DNA of 18,370 nucleotides, from positions 1 to 18,370 of the forward strand of contig JACIWY010000023.1 in the NCBI GenBank assembly GCA_014360745.1. The letters are read 5' to 3'. The DNA comes from Chloroflexota bacterium. Lineage in GTDB: Bacteria > Chloroflexota > Anaerolineae > UBA1429. Shown one piece after another: positions 1-8,034 of this stretch. The notes beneath the pieces are model-generated. The model was given only the letters and a program-made list of their open reading frames with translations, ran no database searches and was not told where the DNA came from. The position numbers and the translations under genes are program-made. The first letter of the stretch is position 1. Each line of letters opens with the position of its first letter.

Positions 1-304
1 CAGCGCGCGCCAGAACCAACCCGCCGACGATCCATGGGCCGTGATGTTTCTGGCGTTCGAGGATGCGCGCCGAGGGGATGAATAAAAAGATGGCTACCAA
101 CGAGGGGATCGAGGAGAGCAAGCCCACCAATTCGCGAGAGCCCCCTAGGCGCAGAATGTAGGCGCTGTTAAAGGAGCCGGCAGCGGCGAGTACTCCCGCA
201 AAGATCACTTCCAGATAGAGATAAAGGATATTGCGTTGGGTGTCTGTACTCCACATCAACACCAGGGTGCGCCCGAAGCCCTTGAGCCGCTGCAATTGGA
301 GCAT
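1..304 (-). CDS. MFS-type transporter, N-terminal part (runs off left edge)
   Basis: The reverse strand reads open from an ATG at 304 to the window edge, giving about 101 residues that start MLQLQRLKGFGRTLVLMW. Two hydrophobic stretches follow (around residues 28-45 and 63-77), with a short loop RLGGSRELVG between them and a basic segment ARILERQKHHG after the second. This arrangement, two helices joined by a loop and then a charged cytoplasmic loop, is that of the first helices of a major facilitator transporter. The start is supported by a GGAAAGAGG ribosome binding site 5 bases upstream. The gene diverges from the diol dehydratase small subunit gene. The substrate cannot be told from this fragment, and another polytopic membrane protein family is possible. 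Confidence 0.65.
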   Translation of the reverse strand, partial: MLQLQRLKGFGRTLVLMWSTDTQRNILYLYLEVIFAGVLAAAGSFNSAYILRLGGSRELVGLLSSIPSLVAIFLFIPSARILERQKHHGPWIVGGLVLARA

Positions 305-337
305 ACATGCCTCTTTCCGAAGGAGTTCAACAGGCCA

Positions 338-367
338 AGTATAGCATAGCGCTACGAGGGGCGAAAA
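338..367 (-). promoter_or_regulatory. Candidate promoter for the left-edge transporter gene
   Basis: On the reverse strand TATACT (338-343, 5 of 6 to the -10 consensus) lies about 27 bases before the expected transcript start-to-ATG interval of the gene starting at 304. The -35 match is poor (TTTTCG at 362-367, spacer 18). A perfect 8-bp palindrome TAGCGCTA (347-354) lies in the spacer and could be a small operator, though 8 bp can arise by chance. Confidence 0.3.
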
Positions 368-420
368 GGCTCGGGAGGGCTGCGCTGTCGGTTTGCACAA
401 GGCATGGTGTACGATTCCAC

Positions 421-449
421 TTGACGAGATGCCCCCGGCCTCTTATCTT
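421..449 (+). promoter_or_regulatory. Candidate sigma70 promoter for the diol dehydratase subunit gene
   Basis: TTGACG (421-426, 5 of 6 to consensus), a 17-base spacer and TATCTT (444-449, 4 of 6) form a well-spaced promoter. It would give an mRNA leader of about 100 bases before the ATG at 555. No riboswitch fold was recognised in that leader. Confidence 0.4.
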
Positions 450-554
450 GTGTGCGATGGACTGTGTCATTGCGTCCGGGCGACCATGCCCCGTCGAAAC
501 GCAGATCGGATCAGTTATGGATGCCCGGAGAGAGACCGCTTTTCAGAGGAAACG

Positions 555-968
555 ATGGCCGATAAACCTAAACCTTCTATGCGCTATCCCCTTGGCGAGC
601 ACGAGAACGAGCGCATCCTCTCGCGCACCGGCCGCAAGCTTGACGACTTGACGCTGGAGAACGTTCGCGCCGGTCAAGTCGCCCCGGATGATTTCACCAT
701 CCACCCCGATACCCTGCGAGCCCAGGCCGACATCGCCGAACAAGCCGGTTTCGCACAACTCGCTGCCAACCTGCGCCGCGCCGCCGAGCTGGCCTCGATC
801 CCAAATGAAAAGGTGCTGGCTGTCTATGAGGCGTTGCGGCCCTACCGCCTCAATTACGAGCAACTGCTAGCCCTGGCCGACGAATTGGAACGCGAGTACG
901 ATGCGCACGAGAACGCCCGATTGGTGCGCGAGGCAGCGGAAGCCTACAAAGCGCGCGGGTTGGTTTAA
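555..968 (+). CDS. pduE: Diol/glycerol dehydratase small (gamma) subunit
   Basis: This 137-residue protein matches the small subunit of coenzyme B12-dependent propanediol/glycerol dehydratase. Visible family hallmarks, in order, are RTGRKLDDLTLENVRAGQV (about residues 17-35), TLRAQADIAEQAGFAQLAANLRRAAEL (about 50-76), VLAVYEALRPYR (about 84-95) and the C-terminal VREAAEAYKARGLV. Length and motif order fit the family. In known enzymes it binds the large and medium subunits that carry the active site and cobalamin. The ATG at 555 was chosen because AGAGGA lies 6 bases upstream and the family similarity begins there; an in-frame ATG at 393 would add 54 unrelated residues. Oddly, no large or medium subunit gene is adjacent: upstream is a divergent transporter gene and downstream are oxidoreductases. 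The partner subunits must be elsewhere, or the protein has been repurposed. Confidence 0.85.
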   Translation: MADKPKPSMRYPLGEHENERILSRTGRKLDDLTLENVRAGQVAPDDFTIHPDTLRAQADIAEQAGFAQLAANLRRAAELASIPNEKVLAVYEALRPYRLNYEQLLALADELEREYDAHENARLVREAAEAYKARGLV

Positions 969-1060
969 ACAAACGTATTCCCTATAGCCTGGAGCCAAGG
1001 CCATCGACCTGGGACGGCATCCGAGCGGGCCATAGTCGGGCGGTCGGGTCCAGGAGGATA

Positions 1061-2302
1061 ATGGATGGGGGCGAAATGACAAATAACACCCAACAGAGGA
1101 AGGTTCGGGTCGGGGTAGTCGGTTGCGGCGTCGTAGCTACCGCTTACTACCTCCCTTATTTGATGAGACATGCCGATTTGGTGGCCGTCTGCGACTTGTA
1201 CCCGGAGCGCACTGCCGCTTGTGCCCGGCTCTTTGGTGCCCGCGAACAATATCAGGATTACGAAGAGATGCTTGAGCGGGCCGACATCGAGGCGGTCTTT
1301 GTACTTACTGGCCCGGGGACCCACGCCCGCTTCGCCATCAAGGCCGCCGAGGCCGGCAAACACATTCTCTTGCAAAAGCCGATGGCCACGACGCTAGAAG
1401 ACGCCACCGCCATCGTCACCGCTGTGCGCAAGGCAGGGGTCAAGGCGCTGGTGGAACCCAGCTCCAATTCCCCCCTCGATCCGGCCTATCCTCCGCTGCG
1501 TGAGATGATCGAGCGGGGCGTTTTGGGTGCGCCTTATTGGTTCGCCTCGGTGGCCACCGGGCCGACCCGTTACCATCCCTCCTTGAGCGGCAACCCCTAT
1601 GGCGAAGGCGCCTTTTACGCCCAGGACAGCGGGGGCATGCTCTTTGATTATGCGTACGGGCCTTCGCAAATCGTCACCTTGTTGGGGCCATGCAAGCGGG
1701 TGACGGGCATGGCCACGATTTCGGTGCCCCGGCGTTTTATCGTTCCCGAAAGCGAATACAACCGCTTTCTGGCCCAGGCCACCGATCCAGATCAAGCCAA
1801 CTACTGGGATGTCGTAGTGCATATGGAGCGCACCCAGCCGGTCACGATGGCTTCGGAGGACAATGTGTTTTGCCTTTTTGAGATGGTGAACGGCTGGCTG
1901 GGCGTGTTTCATGTGGGGCGCCTTTTCCACCCTGCGCACCCCAAGGATCCGGGGCTCGGCCTGCAAATTTACGGCACCGAGGGGAATATGATCTTTGGCG
2001 GGGGATATTTCGCCTCGGTGATCAGCACGCGCCGCGATTTGCTGCCCCATGTGGATGAGGATGGCTGGTACCATGTGGCGCCAAAGGGCGATGTCACCAA
2101 GGCCGTCTGGCCCAAACCGATCCCCGGAGGGTTCAATTACTATCATGCCTCCTCGCAGCATTTGATCGACTGTATCCTGGAGGATCGCGACCCGCTCATC
2201 AACGTCGAATGGGGGCGACATATCACCGAGATGATGGTCGGCGCCATCCAGTCCTCGCGCACCGGTTGTCGCTACGAGATGACCACGACGCTCGAGGGTT
2301 AG
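1061..2302 (+). CDS. Gfo/Idh/MocA family oxidoreductase, atypical active site
   Basis: This 413-residue protein has an N-terminal NAD(P)-binding Rossmann domain (VRVGVVGCGVVATAYYLPYL, about residues 15-34) and a C-terminal alpha/beta domain of the Gfo/Idh/MocA family, which oxidises or reduces hydroxyls of sugars, inositols and related compounds in the cytoplasm. The usual EKP motif is QKP here (residues 105-107), so the lysine is kept. The second signature, normally DxGxH, reads D196-YAYG, so the catalytic histidine appears to be replaced by glycine; it may be a divergent enzyme or a non-catalytic partner of the next gene's product. AGGAGG lies 3 bases before ATG 1061; an in-frame ATG at 1076 is an alternative start. 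It ends 3 bases before the next gene, so the two are surely cotranscribed. The exact substrate is unknown. Confidence 0.85.
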   Translation: MDGGEMTNNTQQRKVRVGVVGCGVVATAYYLPYLMRHADLVAVCDLYPERTAACARLFGAREQYQDYEEMLERADIEAVFVLTGPGTHARFAIKAAEAGKHILLQKPMATTLEDATAIVTAVRKAGVKALVEPSSNSPLDPAYPPLREMIERGVLGAPYWFASVATGPTRYHPSLSGNPYGEGAFYAQDSGGMLFDYAYGPSQIVTLLGPCKRVTGMATISVPRRFIVPESEYNRFLAQATDPDQANYWDVVVHMERTQPVTMASEDNVFCLFEMVNGWLGVFHVGRLFHPAHPKDPGLGLQIYGTEGNMIFGGGYFASVISTRRDLLPHVDEDGWYHVAPKGDVTKAVWPKPIPGGFNYYHASSQHLIDCILEDRDPLINVEWGRHITEMMVGAIQSSRTGCRYEMTTTLEG

Positions 2303-2305
2303 CGC

Positions 2306-3331
2306 ATGAGAGAAAACACCGTGGACAAAATTCGCGTAGGGATAATCGGTGTGCGTTTTGGTCGGCACCACGTAACCACCCTCAGCCAAATGCCCGACGT
2401 GCAACTCGTCGCCGTAGCCGACCGCAACCCGGTTCTGCCCGAAGGGTTAGAGGCCTACGCGCGCCACTATGGCGCCCGCGCCTATTCCGACGGGATAGAG
2501 ATGATGGAGCGAGAAAACCTCGACGCCGTGAGCATCTGCATTTCGCCTCGCGGGCGAGAGGAACTGATTCGCCATGCCGCTCGCAGGGGGATCCCCATGA
2601 TCGTGGAAAAGCCCTGGGCGACGAACCTGGCGCACGCGCGACGCCTGGCCGAGATCTGCCGTGCGCACAACGCCATCGTCATGGTGGCCTTTAGTTTCCG
2701 TTTTCTGCCGGCCGTGTCCAAGCTGCGCGCGTTGATGGATGGCAAGCTGGGCCCCGGCTGGCTGCTGAACGGCGAGTATGTTTTTCGCTGGTTGCCGCCA
2801 CCGGATCATTGGCTCTGGAATCCGGAAAACGGCAACGGCTTTTTCAATGAAAACAGTTGCCATCTTTTTGATGTCGTCTGTTATTTGATGGGGCGCCCGT
2901 TGTCGGTCATGGCCGAGGGGGGCATCTTTATGGGCAGCCCCTCGGAAGAGGCGGCGGCTATTGTGGTGCGTTTTGAGGGCGGGGGCCTTGCCGCGCTCAC
3001 CTGCGGCGGGCTGGGCAGCGCGGCTCATTTGGGCTTTCCTCGCCTCGACGTCGTCACCCGCGACGGCCAGGCCCATTTGCGGGGTCGCCACCATATTTGG
3101 GAATCGGTCACCTGGGAATTACGCGACGACGAGTGTCAGCATACCTTTGTAACCCATCCTGAGGCGCTGGGGCGGACGCGCTATGCCGATGCCATGCGCC
3201 ACTTTATCGACTGTGTCAAGACAGGCCGGCAACCTACGGCCACAATCCAAGACGGCGTAACGGCGGTGGCCTTGGCTATGGCCGTCTATGAATCGGCCCA
3301 CACCGGCCAAAAGGTCACCCTAGCCCCGTAG
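2306..3331 (+). CDS. Gfo/Idh/MocA family oxidoreductase
   Basis: This 341-residue protein is a second, only distantly similar member of the same dehydrogenase family. The Rossmann motif is IRVGIIGVRFGRHH (about residues 9-22). The catalytic-lysine motif is canonical, EKPWATN at 101-107, and the histidine of the second signature is present at 186 (ENSCHLFDVV), with Glu and Ser replacing the usual Asp and Gly. It is therefore more likely than its upstream neighbour to be the active dehydrogenase, with a glycoside or sugar acid as plausible substrate. An ATG lies 3 bases after the upstream stop; a GTG at 2321 is a possible later start. Its stop is 12 bases before the isomerase gene. Tandem dehydrogenases of this family beside a TIM-barrel isomerase are common in bacterial sugar catabolism operons. 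Confidence 0.88.
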   Translation: MRENTVDKIRVGIIGVRFGRHHVTTLSQMPDVQLVAVADRNPVLPEGLEAYARHYGARAYSDGIEMMERENLDAVSICISPRGREELIRHAARRGIPMIVEKPWATNLAHARRLAEICRAHNAIVMVAFSFRFLPAVSKLRALMDGKLGPGWLLNGEYVFRWLPPPDHWLWNPENGNGFFNENSCHLFDVVCYLMGRPLSVMAEGGIFMGSPSEEAAAIVVRFEGGGLAALTCGGLGSAAHLGFPRLDVVTRDGQAHLRGRHHIWESVTWELRDDECQHTFVTHPEALGRTRYADAMRHFIDCVKTGRQPTATIQDGVTAVALAMAVYESAHTGQKVTLAP

Positions 3332-3343
3332 GAGGAGACGAGT

Positions 3344-4165
3344 ATGCGATTGGGCATCGAAGCAGGCGCGCACACCCTTGACGTTGCCGTCGAGCACGGC
3401 ATCAAGGGCGTGCCCGTCTCGGCGGAGCGGTTGGTGAGCCTGGGCCTTGAGGCTGCACTGGCGCCGTTGCGCGAACGGGGGTTGAGCATCTGCCAGATTG
3501 GCGCTTTTGGCTTTAACCCCCTCTCCCCCGACAAGGCGCGCCAGGCGGAGCAAAGACGTATCCTCGAAACGGCCATCCCTCTGACCGCCCAGACGGGCTG
3601 CCCTTATCTGGTGATCTGTGGGGGGAATTACGACGTGGCCGCCTTTGCCCGAGCAGACCAGCGCAACTTTACGAACGAAGCCTTGGATGAAATAGCGCAT
3701 GAGCTGGAGCCGCTTTTACACATGGCCGAGCTCCACGGCGCCAAGATTGCCATCGAGCTCTACCTCAAGACGGCGGTGAACAGCGCCGAGCGGTTCCTCG
3801 CCCTGTGGGAGCGGCTGCGTTCCGATGCATTATGTGCCAATGTGGATGTGACCAGCCTCTATACCTACGCCGATATCTGGGACCCTTTGCCGCTGGCCCG
3901 TCGTACGTGCGAGCTGCTGGCCGGGCACTATGGCCTGGTGCACATCAAAGACGTGGCCCTCCAGGATGGCTTTCATATTCATATTGACCTGGCGCCCATC
4001 GGGGCGGGCGTCACCGACTGGCAAGCGCTGTTGCCCTTTTTCGAGTCACATATACCTGAGGACAGTTGGGCGATCCTGGAACACGTCAAAACGCCTGCAG
4101 AGGCGCGGTTGAGCCTGGAGAATCTGCGTGCCGCTGCCCAAGCGGCCGGCATCCGTTTGGCTTGA
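3344..4165 (+). CDS. Sugar phosphate isomerase/epimerase-like TIM barrel
   Basis: This 273-residue protein matches the xylose isomerase-like/AP endonuclease 2 TIM-barrel family. Metal-binding positions typical of the family are visible: Glu138 (IAIELYLKT), Asp168 (NVDVTSLY), His200 (VHIKDV) and Glu246 (ILEHVKT). Members isomerise or epimerise sugars and keto-sugars, and some cleave 3-keto-glycosides by beta-elimination. The start at 3344 follows a strong GGAGGAG site, with one more in-frame clue: the family-typical beta strand MRLGIEAG begins at residue 1. With the two preceding dehydrogenases it forms an oxidation/isomerisation module. The specific substrate cannot be read from the sequence. 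Confidence 0.85.
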   Translation: MRLGIEAGAHTLDVAVEHGIKGVPVSAERLVSLGLEAALAPLRERGLSICQIGAFGFNPLSPDKARQAEQRRILETAIPLTAQTGCPYLVICGGNYDVAAFARADQRNFTNEALDEIAHELEPLLHMAELHGAKIAIELYLKTAVNSAERFLALWERLRSDALCANVDVTSLYTYADIWDPLPLARRTCELLAGHYGLVHIKDVALQDGFHIHIDLAPIGAGVTDWQALLPFFESHIPEDSWAILEHVKTPAEARLSLENLRAAAQAAGIRLA

Positions 4166-4245
4166 GTGCTTTGGGCGCCCATAGAGAATCGTCGGCAAAG
4201 GCAACTGGGCTCTTGTTGCCAAGTGCGAACAGGGAGAGATCCGCG

Positions 4246-6723
4246 ATGAACCTTTTGTCCCTTAACGGTAGCTGGCAAGTATCTCAGGTGGGGGGACGGG
4301 ACAGCATCCCCGCCACGATACCCGGTTGCATCCACCTGGACCTCCTGGCCGCAGGGCGTATCCCCGATCCCTTCTATCGAGATAACGAATTGGGGCTTTT
4401 CTGGATTGGCGAGACGGACTGGGTGTACAGCCGACGCTGGCAGCTTCCCCCGGAATGGTTGGGCTACGAGCATGTCTTGCTGCGCTGCAAGGGCTTGGAC
4501 ACGTTGGCCAGCATCTCGGTGAACGGCCATCCCGTCGGCCAGACGGCGAACATGTTTCGCACCTGGGAATTTGAACTCAAGGAACTGCTCCACGAGAGTG
4601 AAAACGAGATCGTTGTGCGCTTTGATGCGGCCATGCCCTATGTACGCCGCAAGGCCGAGGAGGTACGCCGATTGCCAGCCTGGGGCGTGGGCGACCACAA
4701 ATTGGACGGCGGCGGCTGGATCCGCAAAGAGCCCTGCAATTTTGGCTGGGACTGGGGGCCCAAACTGGTTACCTGCGGCATCTGGCGCGACATCGAGCTG
4801 GTGGGCTACGACCGCGCCCGCCTCGCCGATGTGCACATCTTGCAGGATCATAGCGAGTCGGGGGTGGTGGGCCTCATGGTCGCCGTCGTTGCCGAAGGAC
4901 GTACGGCGGGCTTGCAGGCAACCGTCAGCCTCTCTTTTGAGGGAAAGGAAGTTGCCCGAGCCATCCTGCCTATCGAGCAAGGCCGGGCCCGAGCCGAGCT
5001 GACGGTGCGGGATGCTCAGCTTTGGTGGCCCAACGGCATGGGCGCTCAGCCTTTGTACCTTGTCCAGGTCAATCTGCTCGACGAGCAGGGGCACGTCCTG
5101 GATGCCGAGAGCAAAAGGATCGGGCTGCGCACCCTCGAGCTGCAACAGGAAGACGACCCATGGGGGCGCTCCTTTCGCTTTGCCTGCAACGGCGTGCCCT
5201 TTTTTGCCAAGGGGGCCAATTGGATCCCTGCCGATGTCTTTGCCCCAAGGGTCCGCCGCGAGGATTATCGCCGATTGTTGGGCGACGCTGTCGCCGCCAA
5301 TATGAACATGCTGCGCGTCTGGGGCGGCGGGATCTATGAAGAGGACGCCTTCTACGATTTGTGCGACGAGCTGGGGATTTGTGTTTGGCAGGATTTCATC
5401 TTTGCCTGCGCCACTTACCCTACCTTCGACCCCGAATGGATGGAAAACGTCGGGGTAGAGGCAGAGCAAAACGTGCGTCGCCTTCGTCATCATCCCTGCC
5501 TGGCGCTATGGTGCGGCAATAACGAGCTGGAGCAGGGCCTGGTAGGCGACGAGTGGAGCGAGCGCACCATGAGCTGGGAGGATTATGCGCGGCTGTTCGA
5601 CCGGATGCTGCCCGAGATCGTGAATCGCCTCGATCCTCAGACCGATTACTGGCCCTCCAGCCCGCACAGCCCTTGCGGCGACCGCCGCGATTTCAACAAC
5701 CCAGCCTGTGGTGACGCCCATTTATGGAGCGTCTGGCATGGCCGCCAACCCTTTGAGTGGTATCGCACTTGCAAGCATCGTTTCAACAGCGAGTTCGGCT
5801 TTCAATCCTTCCCCGAGCCCAAAACCGTCTACACTTATACTGAGCCGCGAGATCGCAACATCACCAGCTTTGTTATGGAACACCATCAGCGCAGCGGGGT
5901 GGGCAACACGCTGATCATGACCTACATGCTGGATTGGTTTCGCCTGCCCTCCTCGTTCGAGAACACCCTGTGGCTGAGCCAAATTTTGCAGGGCATGGCC
6001 ATCAAATACGCTGTCGAGCATTGGCGACGGGGCATGCCGCGCGGTATGGGCACCCTCTATTGGCAGCTCAACGACTGCTGGCCGGTGGCGAGTTGGTCCT
6101 CCATCGATGGGCTGGGCCGTTGGAAAGCGCTACACTATATGGCGCGCAAATTTTACGCCCCGTTGCTCATTTCCGGCGTCGAAGACGGCTCAAAAGGCAG
6201 CGTCGAGATTCATGTCACCAGCGACCTGGGCGAGGCCCGCGAGGGCAAGGTCGTCTGGACGCTCACCGACATACAAGGCGAATCGTTAGAGACGGGCGCC
6301 GAGTTGGTTCACATCGCGCCCAGGGCCGATGCCTGTATCCGTACTTTGGACGTGAGCCAACACCTAAAAGAACGCAGCCCGCGCGACTTGCTCGTATGGT
6401 TGGATCTGGAAGTTGACGGAGAGATCGTCTCCACCAATCTGATCACCTTTGCCCGGCCCAAACACTTGGAATTGGCCGAGCCCGGCATCCGCATACAGAC
6501 CCAACCGCTCGATAAAGGCGCTTTTCAGGTGACCCTGACGGCGGAAAAGCCGGCCTTGTGGGCCTGGCTGGAGCTGGCCGAGGGTGATGCCCGCTACTCG
6601 GACAATTTCGTGCATCTACGGCCTGGCGTGCCGCTTATCCTCACCGTGACGCCGACAGAAGAGCTTTCCGAGCAGCAGTTCCGGCGTCAGCTGGTGGCGC
6701 GCTCGCTGGTGAACACGTACTAA
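4246..6723 (+). CDS. Beta-mannosidase, glycoside hydrolase family 2
   Basis: This 825-residue protein has the full GH2 beta-mannosidase layout: an N-terminal sugar-binding domain (NGSWQ near residue 8, then TDWVYSRRW), an immunoglobulin-like domain, a TIM barrel, and C-terminal beta domains. The barrel carries NMLRVWGGGIYEEDAFYDLCDELGI and the acid/base motif GNNE (Glu427). The nucleophile is Glu516 in FNSEFGFQSFPEP. FGWDWGP and YWQLNDCWPVASW are typical of beta-mannosidases rather than other GH2 enzymes. It should release terminal beta-linked mannose. No signal peptide is present, so it acts in the cytoplasm on imported mannosides. The start at 4246 follows GGGAGAG; an ATG at 4066 lies inside the isomerase gene and adds only unrelated residues. 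The 80-base leader holds a 6-bp hairpin (GGCAAC 4200-4205 with GTTGCC 4215-4220) that lacks a T tract. Confidence 0.93.
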   Translation: MNLLSLNGSWQVSQVGGRDSIPATIPGCIHLDLLAAGRIPDPFYRDNELGLFWIGETDWVYSRRWQLPPEWLGYEHVLLRCKGLDTLASISVNGHPVGQTANMFRTWEFELKELLHESENEIVVRFDAAMPYVRRKAEEVRRLPAWGVGDHKLDGGGWIRKEPCNFGWDWGPKLVTCGIWRDIELVGYDRARLADVHILQDHSESGVVGLMVAVVAEGRTAGLQATVSLSFEGKEVARAILPIEQGRARAELTVRDAQLWWPNGMGAQPLYLVQVNLLDEQGHVLDAESKRIGLRTLELQQEDDPWGRSFRFACNGVPFFAKGANWIPADVFAPRVRREDYRRLLGDAVAANMNMLRVWGGGIYEEDAFYDLCDELGICVWQDFIFACATYPTFDPEWMENVGVEAEQNVRRLRHHPCLALWCGNNELEQGLVGDEWSERTMSWEDYARLFDRMLPEIVNRLDPQTDYWPSSPHSPCGDRRDFNNPACGDAHLWSVWHGRQPFEWYRTCKHRFNSEFGFQSFPEPKTVYTYTEPRDRNITSFVMEHHQRSGVGNTLIMTYMLDWFRLPSSFENTLWLSQILQGMAIKYAVEHWRRGMPRGMGTLYWQLNDCWPVASWSSIDGLGRWKALHYMARKFYAPLLISGVEDGSKGSVEIHVTSDLGEAREGKVVWTLTDIQGESLETGAELVHIAPRADACIRTLDVSQHLKERSPRDLLVWLDLEVDGEIVSTNLITFARPKHLELAEPGIRIQTQPLDKGAFQVTLTAEKPALWAWLELAEGDARYSDNFVHLRPGVPLILTVTPTEELSEQQFRRQLVARSLVNTY

Positions 6724-6772
6724 CCCAAAACGGTTCCAGCCTCAACCTTTTTGAAAGGCAAGCATCGCTATT

Positions 6773-8008
6773 ATGAGTAGAGCCCTCGAATCAACGACAA
6801 TAGCCGCTGCGGAGCGCGAGCTCGCGGTGCATAACGGCGTGGTGTTGGCCGGCATCACTGCAGGCCATGCCGTCTCTCATTTTCTGCACCAAAGCTTTCT
6901 CGTTATGCTCCCTGCCCTTCGCGACGCCTTGGGCATCGATGCCGTGCAAATCGGCGCCATCATGACCGCCCGCGAGTTCGCTTCAGGGCTCAGTTCGGTG
7001 CCTGGGGGCATCCTTTGCGATCGCTTCAGCCGCCAGTGGGGCCGCGTGATGGCTTTGTGCATGGCCGCTTTTGCCTTGGGCTGGGTAGCCGTAGCCCTCT
7101 CGGCGAACTACTATGTGCTGGTCTTGGGCATGATCATCGTATCGGTGTCGGCATCGATCTGGCACCTGCCCTCCATGGCCGCCCTGTCCTATCATTTCGC
7201 TCGCCGCCGGGGCACGGCGTTGGCCATTCACGGCGTAGGCGGCAATATCGGCGACGTGCTGGGGCCGGTGGCCACCGGCCTGACCCTTACCTACTTGACC
7301 TGGCGCGGCGTGTTGAGCATCTATGCCGTTGTGCCTCTGTTGCTGGCCCTGGGGTCTTTATGGGCCTTTCGGGGCATCGGCCCGCAGGAGAATGGCTTGT
7401 CTCGATCGCCCGGCCTTGGCATGCAGTTGCGCCAATCCGTTCATCTCTTGCGCAACCCGATCCTGTGGCGCGTGAACCTCATCTTTGGCCTGAGAGGCAT
7501 GTGCTATCAGATATATACCACTTTTTTGCCTCTTTTCCTGGCCGACGAGGTAGGATTTGGGGCCAAAGAGATCGGCTTTCATCTCGGCCTGCTTTTCGTC
7601 ATCGGCATCGTCGCCAGCCCCTTGATGGGCTATGCCTCCGATCGCGTGGGCCGCAAAGCGGTGGTGGTGCCCACGCTGCTCAGCTCGGCGGTGTTGTCGT
7701 TGGCGCTGGCCCTCTTTGGCCAAGGCCCCGCGTTGACCGTCATCATCGCCCTGCTGGGCCTGGTGCTACGCAGCGATTATTCGATCCTCTCGGCGGCGGC
7801 GCTGGACATCGTGGGCCATGATGTGGCTACCACCACATTGGGCGTGCTTTCCTTCTCGCGCTTTGTCATGGCCGCCTCGGCGCCGCTCATCGCCGGCGCC
7901 ATGTACGAACGGTGGGGCATGGATCCACCCCTCTATCTGGTGACGGTTCTCTTTGCACTGGCCGGTGTGCTCCTGGCAACCACGCGATTGACCCATCAGC
8001 CCGCATAG
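6773..8008 (+). CDS. MFS transporter
   Basis: This 411-residue protein has about 12 hydrophobic segments and is a major facilitator superfamily transporter of the inner membrane. The conserved loop between helices 2 and 3 is GGILCDRFSRQWGR (about residues 78-91), and its counterpart in the second half is GYASDRVGRKAV. The first 20 residues are a polar cytoplasmic tail. It starts 49 bases after the beta-mannosidase stop, on the same strand, and is followed by the enolase-superfamily gene, so it most likely imports the glycoside or acid that the operon degrades, or exports a product. The start is preceded by a weak AAAGG site that can pair with CCTTT just upstream in a small hairpin. The substrate is not identifiable from the sequence. 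Confidence 0.9.
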   Translation: MSRALESTTIAAAERELAVHNGVVLAGITAGHAVSHFLHQSFLVMLPALRDALGIDAVQIGAIMTAREFASGLSSVPGGILCDRFSRQWGRVMALCMAAFALGWVAVALSANYYVLVLGMIIVSVSASIWHLPSMAALSYHFARRRGTALAIHGVGGNIGDVLGPVATGLTLTYLTWRGVLSIYAVVPLLLALGSLWAFRGIGPQENGLSRSPGLGMQLRQSVHLLRNPILWRVNLIFGLRGMCYQIYTTFLPLFLADEVGFGAKEIGFHLGLLFVIGIVASPLMGYASDRVGRKAVVVPTLLSSAVLSLALALFGQGPALTVIIALLGLVLRSDYSILSAAALDIVGHDVATTTLGVLSFSRFVMAASAPLIAGAMYERWGMDPPLYLVTVLFALAGVLLATTRLTHQPA

Positions 8009-8034
8009 GGCTAACTCGATTCAAAGGCAAGCGG

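Noticed and set aside
307..651. Plus-strand frame of 114 codons overlapping the diol dehydratase subunit gene
   Set aside because: Different frame from the recognised subunit, Arg/Ser/Pro-rich, no ribosome binding site or domain.
960..988. Possible promoter TTGGTT-17-TATAGC before the first dehydrogenase
   Set aside because: Only 3 of 6 and 4 of 6 matches, and the -35 overlaps the preceding gene's last codons; readthrough from upstream is simpler.
1394..2404. Reverse-strand open frame (336 codons) over the first Gfo/Idh/MocA gene
   Set aside because: Antisense shadow with low-complexity His/Gly/Arg-rich composition and no family signature.
3979..5493. Long reverse-strand open frame (504 codons) across the isomerase and beta-mannosidase genes
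   Set aside because: It is antisense to two clear enzymes, has no recognisable domain, and long antisense frames are expected in GC-rich coding DNA.
6746..6758. Small hairpin CCTTT-TTG-AAAGG before the transporter gene as a terminator
   Set aside because: The stem is AT-rich and only 5 bp, and no T tract follows; it may at most mask the weak ribosome binding site.
7015..7821. Plus-strand frame of 268 codons inside the MFS transporter gene
   Set aside because: Out-of-frame shadow, Arg/Pro/Gly-rich, no domain.
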